Origin: an uncultured Desulfovibrionaceae bacterium
GTDB lineage: Bacteria > Desulfobacterota > Desulfovibrionia > Desulfovibrionales > Desulfovibrionaceae
DNA length: 54,922 bases
Direction: 5' to 3'
NCBI GenBank assembly: GCA_949741925.1
Contig: CATJOY010000066.1
Coordinates: forward strand, 1 to 54,922
In this document: piece after piece, positions 29,119 to 38,417 of the stretch
How the letters are laid out: each line of letters begins with the position of its first letter
Numbering within the stretch: position 1 is the first letter of the stretch
Made by a program: the position numbers and the translations under genes
Notes under the pieces: generated by a model
Database searches by the model: none
Told to the model about the DNA's origin: nothing
Seen by the model: the letters and a program-made list of their open reading frames with translations, nothing else

Positions 29119-29988
29119 ATGCGCCAGTGTGCCTTTATCGGTTTTGGCAAGGCGGCTTCGGTCCTGGCCAGGGGGCTTCGAGAAGCTGGTCTGGAGACCG
29201 TCTTTTTCCACGCCCGGAGTCCTCTTGCCGCTCGCGGCGCGGGGGACGGGATCGTATACTCTCCGGATTACGCCTCCCTTGCCGCCGCATCGCGGTTGAT
29301 CATCTCATGCGTCATCGGATCTTCCGCTCTTGAGGTTGCCCGGGCGGCTCTGCCCCATTTGGGGGCGGAGCATATCTATGTAGATGCCAATACCGCCGGG
29401 CCCCGGGTGAAACAAGAGATCGCCGCGTTGCTTCAGGGCACAGGCGCTTCCTTTGTCGATGCCGCCATTATGGGGCCTGTGGAAAGGCAACGTCATCACG
29501 TTCCTATCATTGCATGCGGCGGAGGGGCTCCTTTTTTCCGCGATGCTCTGGTTCCTTTTGGCATGGATATTACCGTTATTGCCGGAGAGCCCGGTCAAGC
29601 TGCCCGTCTTAAGCTGCTGCGCAGCATTTTCCAAAAAGGTATGATGTGCCTGTTCATGGAAACTCTGGGGGCGGCGCGCCGTTACGGCCTTGCCGAAACC
29701 GTTCTGGATTCCTTGAGCAAAACCTTTACTACCGTTCCCTTGCACCTCATGGCCGAAACCATGCTTGCCAAGGCTGTAGGCAAGGCCGGGCGCATGGTCC
29801 ATGAAATGGAAGAGGTCTGCTCCTTGCTGGCCTCCGAAAAATTGCCCTCGCTGATGTCCGAGACCAGCCGGAAAAGTCTTGCCCGCTGCCGTGACGGCGG
29901 CTTGACCGAACCCGGTTCCCTTGACGAAGCCCTTGATCTCTTGGATGACCTGGCACGGAGCTTATCCTCGATGCGGAAGAGGCCCTAG
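29119..29988 (+). CDS. NAD(P)-dependent 6-phosphogluconate/hydroxyisobutyrate dehydrogenase-like protein with DUF1932 domain
   Basis: The 289-residue protein has an N-terminal Rossmann domain with GFGKAAS (about 8-14) and SCVIGSSALEVA. The family's substrate motif region follows (VDANTAGPRVKQEI, FVDAAIMGPVERQRHHVPIIACGG). The all-helical C-terminal DUF1932 domain contains LLRSIFQKGMMCLFMETLGAARRYG with the Lys in the expected catalytic position. It would oxidise or reduce a beta-hydroxy acid. GGGGGAG precedes the ATG. It is last in the second island and a plausible pathway enzyme there. Confidence 0.85.
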   Translation: MRQCAFIGFGKAASVLARGLREAGLETVFFHARSPLAARGAGDGIVYSPDYASLAAASRLIISCVIGSSALEVARAALPHLGAEHIYVDANTAGPRVKQEIAALLQGTGASFVDAAIMGPVERQRHHVPIIACGGGAPFFRDALVPFGMDITVIAGEPGQAARLKLLRSIFQKGMMCLFMETLGAARRYGLAETVLDSLSKTFTTVPLHLMAETMLAKAVGKAGRMVHEMEEVCSLLASEKLPSLMSETSRKSLARCRDGGLTEPGSLDEALDLLDDLARSLSSMRKRP

Positions 29989-30151
29989 TCCACAAAGATG
30001 CCGTCGGCAAGGTCTACGGCAGGCAGGTTCCGGATTCAGGCCTCGCAGGGCGTTTTTTCACAGGCTGACCGGAGCGGGGCTTTCTTCTTGACCGCTTCCC
30101 GTCAGCGCGAGTAGTATGAAGCGTGTTTTCACGTTCAACCGGTACAGGTAT

Positions 30152-31039
30152 GCCATGGCAAACACAGCTGAAGGACAGCAGCGCGTTCTGATTCTCGGCG
30201 GCAAGGACGGCCTGCTTGGTCAGGCCCTAGCGGAGGCCTGCTCCAATACGGGATATGAGATTCATACGACCGGCCGGGGGGATATTGATTTTTCCGGCTC
30301 GCAGGATATTTCCAACCTGCTTGAGCGGATCCGCCCCTGTCTTCTGTTCAATGCCGTGGCGTACACCCAGGTAGACCAGGCCGAGGATGATCAGGAGGCC
30401 GCTTACGATCTCAACCGTTTCATGCCCGCCATGCTGGGGCGCGTGATCAAGGAGCGTCCGGAGTGTCTGCTGGTCCACTACAGCACGGATTTCGTTTTTG
30501 ACGGGCGGAAGCGTGAGCCGTATACCGTGGAAGATGCTCCGGCTCCGCTTTCCGTATACGGGAAAAGCAAGCTGGCCGGAGAACAGGCGCTGTTGCAATT
30601 GGGGCTGGAAAATCTTTGCATTATCCGTACGGCCTGGCTCTTCGGCCCGCGCAAAAAGAATTTTGTTCGGACCATCCTGGGCCTTTGTGAAACCAGGAAC
30701 AGCATCAATGTCGTGGACGATCAGTTTGGATCGCCCACCTATGTTCCGGATCTGGCCGCGAACAGCTTGAAACTCGTTCACTCCGGGGGGCGGGGGATTT
30801 TCCACATTACGAACAGCGGCCGGGCCAGTTGGGCTGAGCTGGCCTCCGAAGCCTTACGGCTGACCCAACGGGAATGTGTCGTGCATCCTGTGCCGACTCG
30901 GGAATACCCCACAAAGGCTGTTCGTCCCGCCTACAGCGTGCTGGATCTCAGCCGGTTCACCGAATGCACGGGGATCACGCCTCGGCCTTGGCCTCAGGCC
31001 CTGGCGGACTATATCTTCTCAGAATTTCCAACGGAATGA
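30152..31039 (+). CDS. rmlD: dTDP-4-dehydrorhamnose reductase
   Basis: The extended SDR protein has 295 residues from 30152. An ATG at 30116 would add 12 basic residues; neither start has a strong ribosome-binding site. It has the Rossmann start VLILGGKDGLLGQAL, NAVAYTQVDQAEDD, YSTDFVFDG, the catalytic YGKSK (Tyr/Lys), RTAWLFGPRKKNFV and VVDDQFGSPTYVPDLA. It reduces dTDP-4-keto-L-rhamnose with NADPH to give dTDP-L-rhamnose for surface polysaccharide. rmlABC are not in the window. It overlaps lpxB by 4 bp. Confidence 0.9.
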   Translation, partial: AMANTAEGQQRVLILGGKDGLLGQALAEACSNTGYEIHTTGRGDIDFSGSQDISNLLERIRPCLLFNAVAYTQVDQAEDDQEAAYDLNRFMPAMLGRVIKERPECLLVHYSTDFVFDGRKREPYTVEDAPAPLSVYGKSKLAGEQALLQLGLENLCIIRTAWLFGPRKKNFVRTILGLCETRNSINVVDDQFGSPTYVPDLAANSLKLVHSGGRGIFHITNSGRASWAELASEALRLTQRECVVHPVPTREYPTKAVRPAYSVLDLSRFTECTGITPRPWPQALADYIFSEFPTE

Positions 31040-32208
31040 ACGCGCGGACGGGAGCGCCGCTGGTTTGGCTTAGTGCTGCCGAACTTTCCGGGGATATGCA
31101 CGCGGCGCATCTGGTGCGAGCCCTGTCTCTGGCCGCCCCGAATTTCGGGATGCAGGGTCTTTCCTTTGCCGGCATGGGGGGGCCCCACCTCCGGGAAATC
31201 TCTTCTTTTGAAGCGCTATTCCGGGTGGAAGAGCTTTCAGTCATGGGCTTCAGCGAAGTGCTGGGCAGGCTTCCCCATATTTTTTCGCTGCTGCGGCGTA
31301 TCAAAGCGGCCATGGCCGCCCGGAAGCCCGCTGCGCTTCTCTGCGTGGACGCGCCTTCCTTTAATTTCCGGGTCATCAAAATCGCGCGCTCCTTGGGTAT
31401 ACCGGTCTATTACTACATCAGCCCCAAGGCCTGGGCCTGGGGGAGGGGGAGGGTGCGCTTTCTCCAGCGGAATGTGCGCCGTCTGATCAGCATTTTACCC
31501 TTTGAGGTGGATTTTTACCGGCAGTTCGGCATGGATATCGATTATGTGGGCAATCCCCTTGTGGATATGATGGATTGGCCCCGGCTTGACGGCATCCATC
31601 CGGTTCCCGGCGCCATCGGGCTTCTGCCCGGGAGCCGAGCCAGGGAAATCAACTCGCTCCTTCCGGAATTCGGCAAGGCCGCCCGCATTCTGCTGACCGC
31701 GCGCCCTGACTTGCGATTCACCTGCATCAGGGCTCCGGGCTTTGAAGAAACAACGCTCCGCGCCTTGTGGCCCGACGATGTACCGGTGCGTTTTCTAGCG
31801 CCGGAGGATCGCTATGCCTTGATGAAGTCTGCGGAGATGCTCATTGCTGCCTCGGGAACGGCCACCCTTGAGGCGGCTCTTTTGGGAACGCCGACCCTGG
31901 CCGTCTATAAGGTTTCGCCAGTGACCTACGCCTTGGGGCGTCTTGTTGTCAGGATTCCTTATATCAGCCTTTCCAATCTGATTTTGGGCAAAGAGCTTTT
32001 TCCGGAACTGCTTCAAGAAAAGGCGGCTGGGGAGTCTATTGCTCGCTACGCGCTGGCCTGGCTGAAGCCTTCACCGGGGGGGGGCTCTCCCTTGGAAGCG
32101 GTCCGGCAGGAGCTTGCCGCGTTGAAGGGCATTCTTGGCGGCGGAGGTGCAACCGGCAAAGCGGCCCGGGTGATTTTGGAGGATCTGCAAACTGTATTGC
32201 AGGGCTGA
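31036..32208 (+). CDS. lpxB: Lipid-A-disaccharide synthase
   Basis: The 390-residue GT19 enzyme starts at the ATG at 31036, overlapping the rmlD stop (ATGA). Family motifs are AAELSGDMHAAHL, GMGGPHLRE, VDAPSFNFRV, YYISPKAWAWGRGRV, GNPLVD, GLLPGSRAREI, IAASGTATLEAALLGTP and YISLSNLILG. It joins UDP-2,3-diacylglucosamine and lipid X at the inner membrane to form the lipid A disaccharide. Pairing with rmlD links two envelope-glycan functions. Confidence 0.96.
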   Translation: MNARTGAPLVWLSAAELSGDMHAAHLVRALSLAAPNFGMQGLSFAGMGGPHLREISSFEALFRVEELSVMGFSEVLGRLPHIFSLLRRIKAAMAARKPAALLCVDAPSFNFRVIKIARSLGIPVYYYISPKAWAWGRGRVRFLQRNVRRLISILPFEVDFYRQFGMDIDYVGNPLVDMMDWPRLDGIHPVPGAIGLLPGSRAREINSLLPEFGKAARILLTARPDLRFTCIRAPGFEETTLRALWPDDVPVRFLAPEDRYALMKSAEMLIAASGTATLEAALLGTPTLAVYKVSPVTYALGRLVVRIPYISLSNLILGKELFPELLQEKAAGESIARYALAWLKPSPGGGSPLEAVRQELAALKGILGGGGATGKAARVILEDLQTVLQG

Positions 32209-32380
32209 TCGGCCGTGTGCCGCTGTTCCTGAAAAGAGCATGAAAAAAGGAGGCCTATGCCCCCTTAACGTCATAAGCCCCCATGCGCCGGTTTTGACAG
32301 AGATCCGTTCCTATGTCGTTTACCGGGGGCGGCGTGCCGCCTGCACCTCCCGGCTGCTAATGCGGAAGATGAGAACATCC

Positions 32381-32412
32381 CCCCTTCAAAGGGCATACGC
32401 CCTCTGAAGGGG
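32381..32412. terminator. Bidirectional hairpin between lpxB and fba
   Basis: A 14-bp stem with one mismatch (32381-32394 with 32399-32412) has a 4-nt loop. It lies in the 306-bp gap between two convergent genes. A weaker stem follows at about 32477-32502. Neither has a strong T-run. No gene was seen in 32209-32514. Confidence 0.6.
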
Positions 32413-32514
32413 ATACCGATTGGATTTTCATCTGCTTGCGGCGTTATGAGGCCTTAGCCCTCGCGCGCGGCGCAGGGCAGAGCCTCACAGAGGTCTGCCC
32501 CGCAGTATAACGCA

Positions 32515-33438
32515 TTACGCTTTGCCCGAGCAGCCCAACACATTTTTGATCTTGTGCTGGACCATCTTTTTCACCGCCTCTCTTGCGGGCTTCAGATAGG
32601 ATCTCGGGTCGAATTCCTCGGGGTGTTCGGCAAAGTATTGTCGGATGGTGGCTGTCATAGCCAGCCTGATATCCGTATCGATATTGATCTTGCATACAGC
32701 CATACCCGCGGCCTTGCGCAGCAGGTCTTCGGGCACGCCCTTCGCCCCGCCGACCTTGGCTCCGTACTTGTTGGCCAGGTCTACAAACTCCTGAGGCACG
32801 CTGGAAGCGCCGTGCAGCACGATGGGGTAGCCGGGCAAAAGATTGCCGATCTTTTCCAGACGTTGGAAATCCAATTTGGCTTCGCCTGTGAACTTATATG
32901 CCCCGTGGCTGGTGCCGATGGCAATGGCTAGAGAATCACAGCCAGTGCGCTGTACGAACTCAACCGCCTGGTCCGGATCGGTGTAAATGGATTTATCGGA
33001 AGAGACATGTTCTTCCACCCCGGCCAGCCGGCCGAGTTCGCCTTCAACCCAGATGCCTTTGTCGTGGGCGTAATCCACAACCTGCTTGGTGACCTTGATG
33101 TTCTCTTCAAAGGGAAGGTGGGAACCATCAATCATCACCGAGGTGAAACCGCCGTCGATGCAGGCTTTGCAGAGTTCAAAATCCGGCCCGTGGTCTAGGT
33201 GCAGTACTACCGGCAGGTCTGTATCTGCAAGCGCGGCCTCCACGAGTTTAACAATGTACTTCTGACCGGCGTATTTGCGCGCTCCGGCGGATACTTGCAG
33301 AATGAGCGGGGCTTTTTCCTCGGTGCCCGCCATCATGATGCCCTGAACGATTTCCATGTTGTTAACGTTGAAAGCGCCCACTGCGTAACCTTCTTTATAG
33401 GCTCTGGCGAACATTTCCTTGGGTCCGGTCAACGGCAT
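32515..33438 (-). CDS. fba: Class II fructose-1,6-bisphosphate aldolase
   Basis: The 307-residue protein has the zinc-binding LHLDHGPD, DGSHLPFEEN, VEGELGRLAGVEEH, AIAIGTSHGAYKF, VLHGASSVP and INIDTDIRLA motifs, which supply the Zn2+ histidines and phosphate contacts. It cleaves fructose-1,6-bisphosphate to GAP and DHAP. AAGGAG lies 7 nt before the ATG. The gene is monocistronic, with a 273-bp upstream gap to rnr that shows no gene. Confidence 0.95.
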   Translation of the reverse strand: MPLTGPKEMFARAYKEGYAVGAFNVNNMEIVQGIMMAGTEEKAPLILQVSAGARKYAGQKYIVKLVEAALADTDLPVVLHLDHGPDFELCKACIDGGFTSVMIDGSHLPFEENIKVTKQVVDYAHDKGIWVEGELGRLAGVEEHVSSDKSIYTDPDQAVEFVQRTGCDSLAIAIGTSHGAYKFTGEAKLDFQRLEKIGNLLPGYPIVLHGASSVPQEFVDLANKYGAKVGGAKGVPEDLLRKAAGMAVCKINIDTDIRLAMTATIRQYFAEHPEEFDPRSYLKPAREAVKKMVQHKIKNVLGCSGKA

Positions 33439-33711
33439 GATAATTCTCCTTGCGGTGTTTGAAGGTTAGAGCATGGTAACATTGCACCGGTTGTTCACGT
33501 GGACATGCCGGCTCTGGTCGCCCTGAGGCGGGAGGCTGTTTCGCAAACGTCACGCATCCGGCTACAAACGAAGCACAAAGGAAGCGATGGCCCGGTTACC
33601 CTGATCATCTGGGGGATGGGCGCGCCGTTTGCAGAAACACAGATCCTCACAGCGACTATACCGCAGTCTGTCCAAAGAGCAAACACTTGAAAGCGCGCCA
33701 CGGGTATTTTG

Positions 33712-36156
33712 TTACCTCCGGGGCCGGTGTTTTTTGCGGGGAGCTTTGGGGCGGTCGGGTGGCCTGAGATTTCCGGAACATCCGCGATTCCCGGAACGGC
33801 GGCCGGAACGCGACTTTGCGGTATGGCGCAAGACGGCCGGAGGCCCGCATGCCCCGGAACCGTCGCCGGGCTCCAGGGTGATCTCTAGACGGGAAGTATT
33901 GACCTCCGCAACGCGGACTTTGATCTCTTGCCCCAGAATATAGGCCTTGCCGTTCCGCTCTCCGCGCAGTTCTTGGCGTTTGGGGTTGAAAACGTAATAA
34001 TCATCGGTGAGCGAGCTGACCCTGATCATGCCTTCGGCCATGTTCACGGGAAGTTTTACAAAAATGCCGAAATCGGCCAGGCCGGAAATGACGCCGGTAA
34101 ATTCCTGTCCCACACTTTCCCGGAGGAGCAAGGTTGTCAGGCGGCGTTGCAGCTCCCGCTCGGCCGTCATGGCTGCCCGTTCGGTTGCGCGTAAATGGTC
34201 GGCAAGGGGAGCGAGCGCGCGTTTATCCGGAATGGCCGTAGCATCCGCAGAGCCCAGAGCGGCCTTGAGAGCCCGGTGTACAACCAGATCGGCATACCGC
34301 CGGATGGGCGAGGTGAAGTGGCAATAACATTCCGAGGCCAGGCCGAAATGCGGCTCCAACGCCGGGCTGTAAGAGGCCTGCATCATGGAGCGCAGGGCCA
34401 TGCGGCTGACAATATATTCCTGTGGCGTGCCTCTGACGGCGCTGAGGAGGCTCTGGAGCCGGGCCGGGGTAATGCGCGTCCTGCGCCTGGAGGAGGGCGC
34501 GGGCAGGAGTTTTCCCAGGGTTCGGCAAAGCTCTGAGGAAGAGAGAATACCGAAGAGCGTGTCCAGAGTATCCGCCTCGGGCTCCGGATGAACACGGTAG
34601 AGCAGCGGATACCTTCTGTCAGTCAGGTAACGGGCTACAGCCTCGTTGGCGGCTATCATGAATTCCTCGATCAGCCGGTTGGCAAAGCTGTTCGTTGCCG
34701 GGATAATCTCCAGAAGATTGTTTCCGGGGCCAAATATATAGGCCGGCTCGGGCAGTTCAAAATCAAGGCTGCCCCGGGCATTTCTGGTGGCGGCCAGGGC
34801 GCGGGCCAGTTCCAGGGCGGTACGCAGCATGGGCAGCGCTGGGCCGAGGGCCTTCGCTGTTTCTGCATCACCCTCCAGCAACCCCATGCGGACCTGATCA
34901 TAGGTTAGCCTGGCGCTGCTTTTGATGAGAGCGGGATAGAACCGAGCCGGGCCGGGAGCGCCTTCGGCTGTGAACAGCAGGTCCGCCACCATGACCAAAC
35001 GGGGCTGGCCGGGATTGAGGCTGCACAGTCCGTTTGATAAGGCCTCGGGCAACATGGGCTCAACTGAAAGAGGGAAATAGCAAGAGTTGCCGCGCCGGGC
35101 GGCTTCCTGATCCAAGGCGCTCCCGGGCCGCACGTAATGCGCTACATCCGCAATGGCTACCCGCAGCCGGTAGCCGCCTTCCCGGCGTTCCACGTGAATG
35201 GCGTCGTCAAAATCCCTGGCTTTGTCGCCATCAATGGTGACAAAGGGCACTGGAGTTAAATCCTTGCGTTGGGCAGCTTCAGGCCCTGGCTCCTCAGCCG
35301 GAGCGGAGGGCAGCGCTTCCGCCTCATCCAGGACCGGTTGGGGAAATGCGGTGGGGATACCGTGACCGGCCTTGACGATGGCCTCCTGTACGGGCACGGC
35401 ATCGCCAGCATCCGGTACGGCAAGGGCGGTGGCTCGCCACAACCCGGGGGCGTAGTGTGCCTCCAGGCGGACCAAGAGCAGGGAATCCCTGTCCGGGCGT
35501 TCCGGCAAGCCGGCAATATCCGTCAGGAAGCTTACGGGAGATCGACCGGAAACAGGACCGGATGCCGGCGGTTCCGCCAGCACCAGGTTTCGCTCCACGG
35601 TACGTGCGACTCTGACGATCATCTCCCGACTGCTTTTTTTCAGGATGGCCCGGATTCTTCCCGCACGGTTGGAACCGCTCCTGCCGGGAAAAAGGAGCAC
35701 GCTAACCCGATCCCCTTGCCAGGCTTCGCCCAGATCGGACGGGGCAATGATAATATCCCCCTTGCCGCTATCCGGAATAACCAAGGCTGCGCCGGAACTG
35801 TGCAGCCGGAGCGTACCGGTAATTTCTTTGAGGTTGACTAAGGGGACATAGGCTCCGCCGGGAAGCCGCAGAAGACACGGGGGAGAAGAACCGGCAGAAT
35901 CTTCCTTTGGTTCTTCGGAAGCGTGGCCGGGGGGAGGGTGCCCGTCTGCCGGCGAGCCGGGCCGCCCCGGGGCGGCCATGGCATGCAAGAGTTCATGCAG
36001 GTTTTTTTTCCAGCGGCGAGGGATATGCAGATCTCTGAGAATGTCATCTGCCCGGCGCGGCCGGCGCACGGCGGTGAAATAGGCCATGAGGGCCGAGGGC
36101 GTCAGGTCTGCGGGCGAAAAGGCAGGGCTTTCCTTGGCGGCGTGTTTTTTTTTCAT
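33712..36156 (-). CDS. rnr: Ribonuclease R (RNase II/R family 3'-5' exonuclease)
   Basis: The 814-residue protein has an N-terminal helix-turn-helix-like region, cold-shock-type OB domains (about 100-260), and the RNB catalytic domain. That domain has TIDGDKARDFDDAIHVE (the Asp cluster that binds Mg2+), VAHYVRPGSALDQEA, YFPLSVEPMLPEALSNGLCSLNP and FTSPIRRYADLVVHR. An S1 domain follows (GVISGLADFGIFVKL, RVSSLTDDYYVF). The last 50 residues form a Ser/Arg/Lys-rich basic tail. It degrades structured RNA. It begins 7 bp after the lpxK stop, so the two are co-transcribed. Confidence 0.95.
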   Translation of the reverse strand: MKKKHAAKESPAFSPADLTPSALMAYFTAVRRPRRADDILRDLHIPRRWKKNLHELLHAMAAPGRPGSPADGHPPPGHASEEPKEDSAGSSPPCLLRLPGGAYVPLVNLKEITGTLRLHSSGAALVIPDSGKGDIIIAPSDLGEAWQGDRVSVLLFPGRSGSNRAGRIRAILKKSSREMIVRVARTVERNLVLAEPPASGPVSGRSPVSFLTDIAGLPERPDRDSLLLVRLEAHYAPGLWRATALAVPDAGDAVPVQEAIVKAGHGIPTAFPQPVLDEAEALPSAPAEEPGPEAAQRKDLTPVPFVTIDGDKARDFDDAIHVERREGGYRLRVAIADVAHYVRPGSALDQEAARRGNSCYFPLSVEPMLPEALSNGLCSLNPGQPRLVMVADLLFTAEGAPGPARFYPALIKSSARLTYDQVRMGLLEGDAETAKALGPALPMLRTALELARALAATRNARGSLDFELPEPAYIFGPGNNLLEIIPATNSFANRLIEEFMIAANEAVARYLTDRRYPLLYRVHPEPEADTLDTLFGILSSSELCRTLGKLLPAPSSRRRTRITPARLQSLLSAVRGTPQEYIVSRMALRSMMQASYSPALEPHFGLASECYCHFTSPIRRYADLVVHRALKAALGSADATAIPDKRALAPLADHLRATERAAMTAERELQRRLTTLLLRESVGQEFTGVISGLADFGIFVKLPVNMAEGMIRVSSLTDDYYVFNPKRQELRGERNGKAYILGQEIKVRVAEVNTSRLEITLEPGDGSGACGPPAVLRHTAKSRSGRRSGNRGCSGNLRPPDRPKAPRKKHRPRR

Positions 36157-36163
36157 GGCGGGC

Positions 36164-37291
36164 TCAGGCCGGATGCCGCCGGTATGAAGCGGAAACCCTT
36201 TGCCAGGCCTCTTCCCACCATTGGGGAAAGCTTTGGCAGGTTAGCAGTGAGGGGCCGAAGCGTACGCCTACTTCCAAGACCCATACGGGTTGGGCGCCGA
36301 AAAGCGGGAGATGCCGCACCAATTTTACCGCATCCTTGGCCGTGCAAACAAGGGGCAGATCGGCCGAGGTCAGGGCCTCTATATCTTCAGCGCTGTACGG
36401 GTGATGGTCGGGATGGATGATATGCTTGATCGGGGCCTTGCCAAGTACAGCGTTGGCTGTTTCCAAGACCGGACCGGGGTTGCCCACAGCGCTGACCAGC
36501 AAGTACTCGCTGCCCCCGAAAGCGGCGGCGCAGGCATCCAAACCCTCCCCGGAGCCGCTTGCCGGGATGACCGGAGCATCTAAGCCGAGGGTCAGGCGAC
36601 GAATGCCGGTAGGTTCCAGATAAAAGGAAAAGATAGGCTTATTGAAGTCTTGAAGCCGTTTTCGGGCCACCGGGGCTAGCGTCGGGAACAACCGTTCGTC
36701 TGCCCGGAGCAGAAACGCATCCGCTCTGGCCAGAGCGGATGCGGGTTCGCGCCATGAACCCGCAGGGATCACCCGATTCCATTCCTCCAGCATGTCTTCG
36801 GGACGCAGCAGCACCAGGTTGATATCCCTCCACAGCGCCATGTGCTGCATGCCGTCATCCATGATGAACAGATCTGGTTTAGCGTTTTTTTCAGCCCAGG
36901 CCGCTGAACGGGAACGTTTGGGGTCCACCAAAACCAGAGCTTCCGGGTGACGTCGGGCCAAAAACAGCGGTTCATCCCCGGAATAGGGCACTTCGGCCTG
37001 CTGGCCCACGGAAAAGGGGAACGTGGGTGGGGATGCGCCGTAGCCCCGGGTCAACACCACGCCTGAAAGTCCCTTTTGTCCGGCCCAGGTTAGCAGCCAT
37101 TCGGTCAAGGGGGTTTTCCCTGTGCCGCCCCAAGAGATGTTGCCTACAGAGATAACCGGTTGGCCGGCCCGGTGGGCGCGGTGGGGGATTTTTCGGTAGC
37201 TCACCGCACGCAGGCGCATGAGCAGGCTATACACTGCGGAAACCGGGGTAAGGATGGGAGCGAGGCGGCGTTGCAGTCTGGAAATGTTCAT
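36164..37291 (-). CDS. lpxK: Tetraacyldisaccharide 4'-kinase
   Basis: The 375-residue protein has an N-terminal membrane-associated helix, Walker A in GNISWGGTGKTPL (GGTGKT at 55-60), TRGYGASPP, DEPLFLARR, DDGMQHMALWRDINLVLL, and the C-terminal DHHPYSAEDIEAL. It phosphorylates the lipid A disaccharide precursor at the 4' position on the inner membrane. It is followed at 7 bp by rnr. Confidence 0.95.
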   Translation of the reverse strand: MNISRLQRRLAPILTPVSAVYSLLMRLRAVSYRKIPHRAHRAGQPVISVGNISWGGTGKTPLTEWLLTWAGQKGLSGVVLTRGYGASPPTFPFSVGQQAEVPYSGDEPLFLARRHPEALVLVDPKRSRSAAWAEKNAKPDLFIMDDGMQHMALWRDINLVLLRPEDMLEEWNRVIPAGSWREPASALARADAFLLRADERLFPTLAPVARKRLQDFNKPIFSFYLEPTGIRRLTLGLDAPVIPASGSGEGLDACAAAFGGSEYLLVSAVGNPGPVLETANAVLGKAPIKHIIHPDHHPYSAEDIEALTSADLPLVCTAKDAVKLVRHLPLFGAQPVWVLEVGVRFGPSLLTCQSFPQWWEEAWQRVSASYRRHPA

Positions 37292-37314
37292 GGGCGATCC
37301 ATGGCGTCAGGAAC

Positions 37315-37356
37315 GGCAGAAAGAAAACGCCTGGAAAGAGCATTTCTCTCCAGGCG
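37315..37356 (-). terminator. Rho-independent terminator of the Bax-inhibitor gene
   Basis: The stem cgcctgga/tccaggcg (37328-37335 with 37349-37356, with an inner gag/ctc) is followed on the minus strand by a TTTTCTTTCT tail. It ends the transcript coming from 38253 and lies just 24 bp from the lpxK start, so lpxK may depend on readthrough or a very close promoter. Confidence 0.7.
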
Positions 37357-37444
37357 CGAAGTAGTGAATCCCCTTGGGATGCCGAGGCAGAGGGGGGCAT
37401 GCTCCCTCCGGCACGGAACTGCCGTTTGGTCCATACTGCCGGAA

Positions 37445-37479
37445 CAGGTTGTTGCCACAAAGGGTTGGGCAACAACCTG
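37445..37479. repeat. Perfect 12-bp inverted repeat
   Basis: Caggttgttgcc (37445-37456) and ggcaacaacctg (37468-37479) form perfect arms with an 11-bp spacer. There is no T-run on either side. It sits between the Bax-inhibitor stop and lpxK and could be an operator or an RNA hairpin. Confidence 0.6.
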
Positions 37480-37551
37480 AGGAACAACGTTGGTAAGGCA
37501 AGGTGCTGTACCGGGCCTTGGCCGCTTCCGTGGGGATTCCGGCATACAGGT

Positions 37552-38253
37552 TCAGCGGCGGTCGCCGATGAGGCGCAGCAGCATCAGGAACAGGTTGATG
37601 AAATCCAGGTACAAAGTCAGCGCGCCTAAAATGGTTCCCCGGCGGAGGGCCGTGGCGTCATCCATGGGGGCGGATTCGCCCATAACCCGCAGCTTTTGGG
37701 TATCCCAGGCCGTCAAGCCGGCAAAAATCACTACACCGAGCATGCTGATGACCATGGTCATACGGCTGGACTGGATGAACATATTGACGATCATAGCAAT
37801 GACTATGCCGAAAAGCCCCATGAGCAGAAAGCTGCCAAGGCCGGTCAGATCGCGCTTGGTAAACAGGCCGTAGAGGGTCATTGCGCCGAACATGCCCGCC
37901 GTGGTCAGAAAGGCCTGGAAGACCGAGGCCGAGGTGTACATCAGCAGGATCGGGGCCAGGGTGACGCCGCTGAGGGCCGTATAGGCCAAGAAAATGCCGG
38001 TGGCCTTGCCGCTGGACATAGTATGCACGGAACGCAGCAGCCAAATGGCGAGCACCATCTCGCCGATCAACAGCCCCAAGAAGAGCATGGGGGAAGTGAT
38101 CATGGTCCGGATCACCGCTTGGGAGGTCAGGGCAAAATACGAGCAGGCGGCGGTGACGCCAAGCCCGATGGTCATCCAGAGGTACACGCCGCGCATGAAG
38201 GCATTAACGGTTTCCACGCGGGAAACGCTGGCATCATTAATACGCTGCAACAT
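37552..38253 (-). CDS. Bax inhibitor-1/YccA family membrane protein
   Basis: The protein has 233 residues from the ATG at 38253, with AAGGAG 8 nt upstream; a longer frame upstream is GC-driven. It has seven hydrophobic segments and the family's VNAFMRGVYLWMTIGLGVTA, FLAYTALSGVTLAPILL, FGAMTLYGLFTKRDL, GLTAWDTQKLR and ALTLYLDFINLFLMLLRL. Related YetJ is a pH-sensitive calcium leak channel, and YccA interacts with FtsH. The function here is unknown. Confidence 0.92.
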   Translation of the reverse strand: MLQRINDASVSRVETVNAFMRGVYLWMTIGLGVTAACSYFALTSQAVIRTMITSPMLFLGLLIGEMVLAIWLLRSVHTMSSGKATGIFLAYTALSGVTLAPILLMYTSASVFQAFLTTAGMFGAMTLYGLFTKRDLTGLGSFLLMGLFGIVIAMIVNMFIQSSRMTMVISMLGVVIFAGLTAWDTQKLRVMGESAPMDDATALRRGTILGALTLYLDFINLFLMLLRLIGDRR

Positions 38254-38417
38254 GAAATAGACTCCTTCGGAGGTTGGAAAGGGATGTACGGGCCTTGCCC
38301 GTCCATGGCTTACTCTCTTTTGTAGTAACCATTCACGGGGAAGAAGGCAAGGGAGATGGTGCGCCGGATGCTGAAAATCACTACCGAGCCGTTTGCGAAG
38401 AATCAGGCCGGCAGGGA

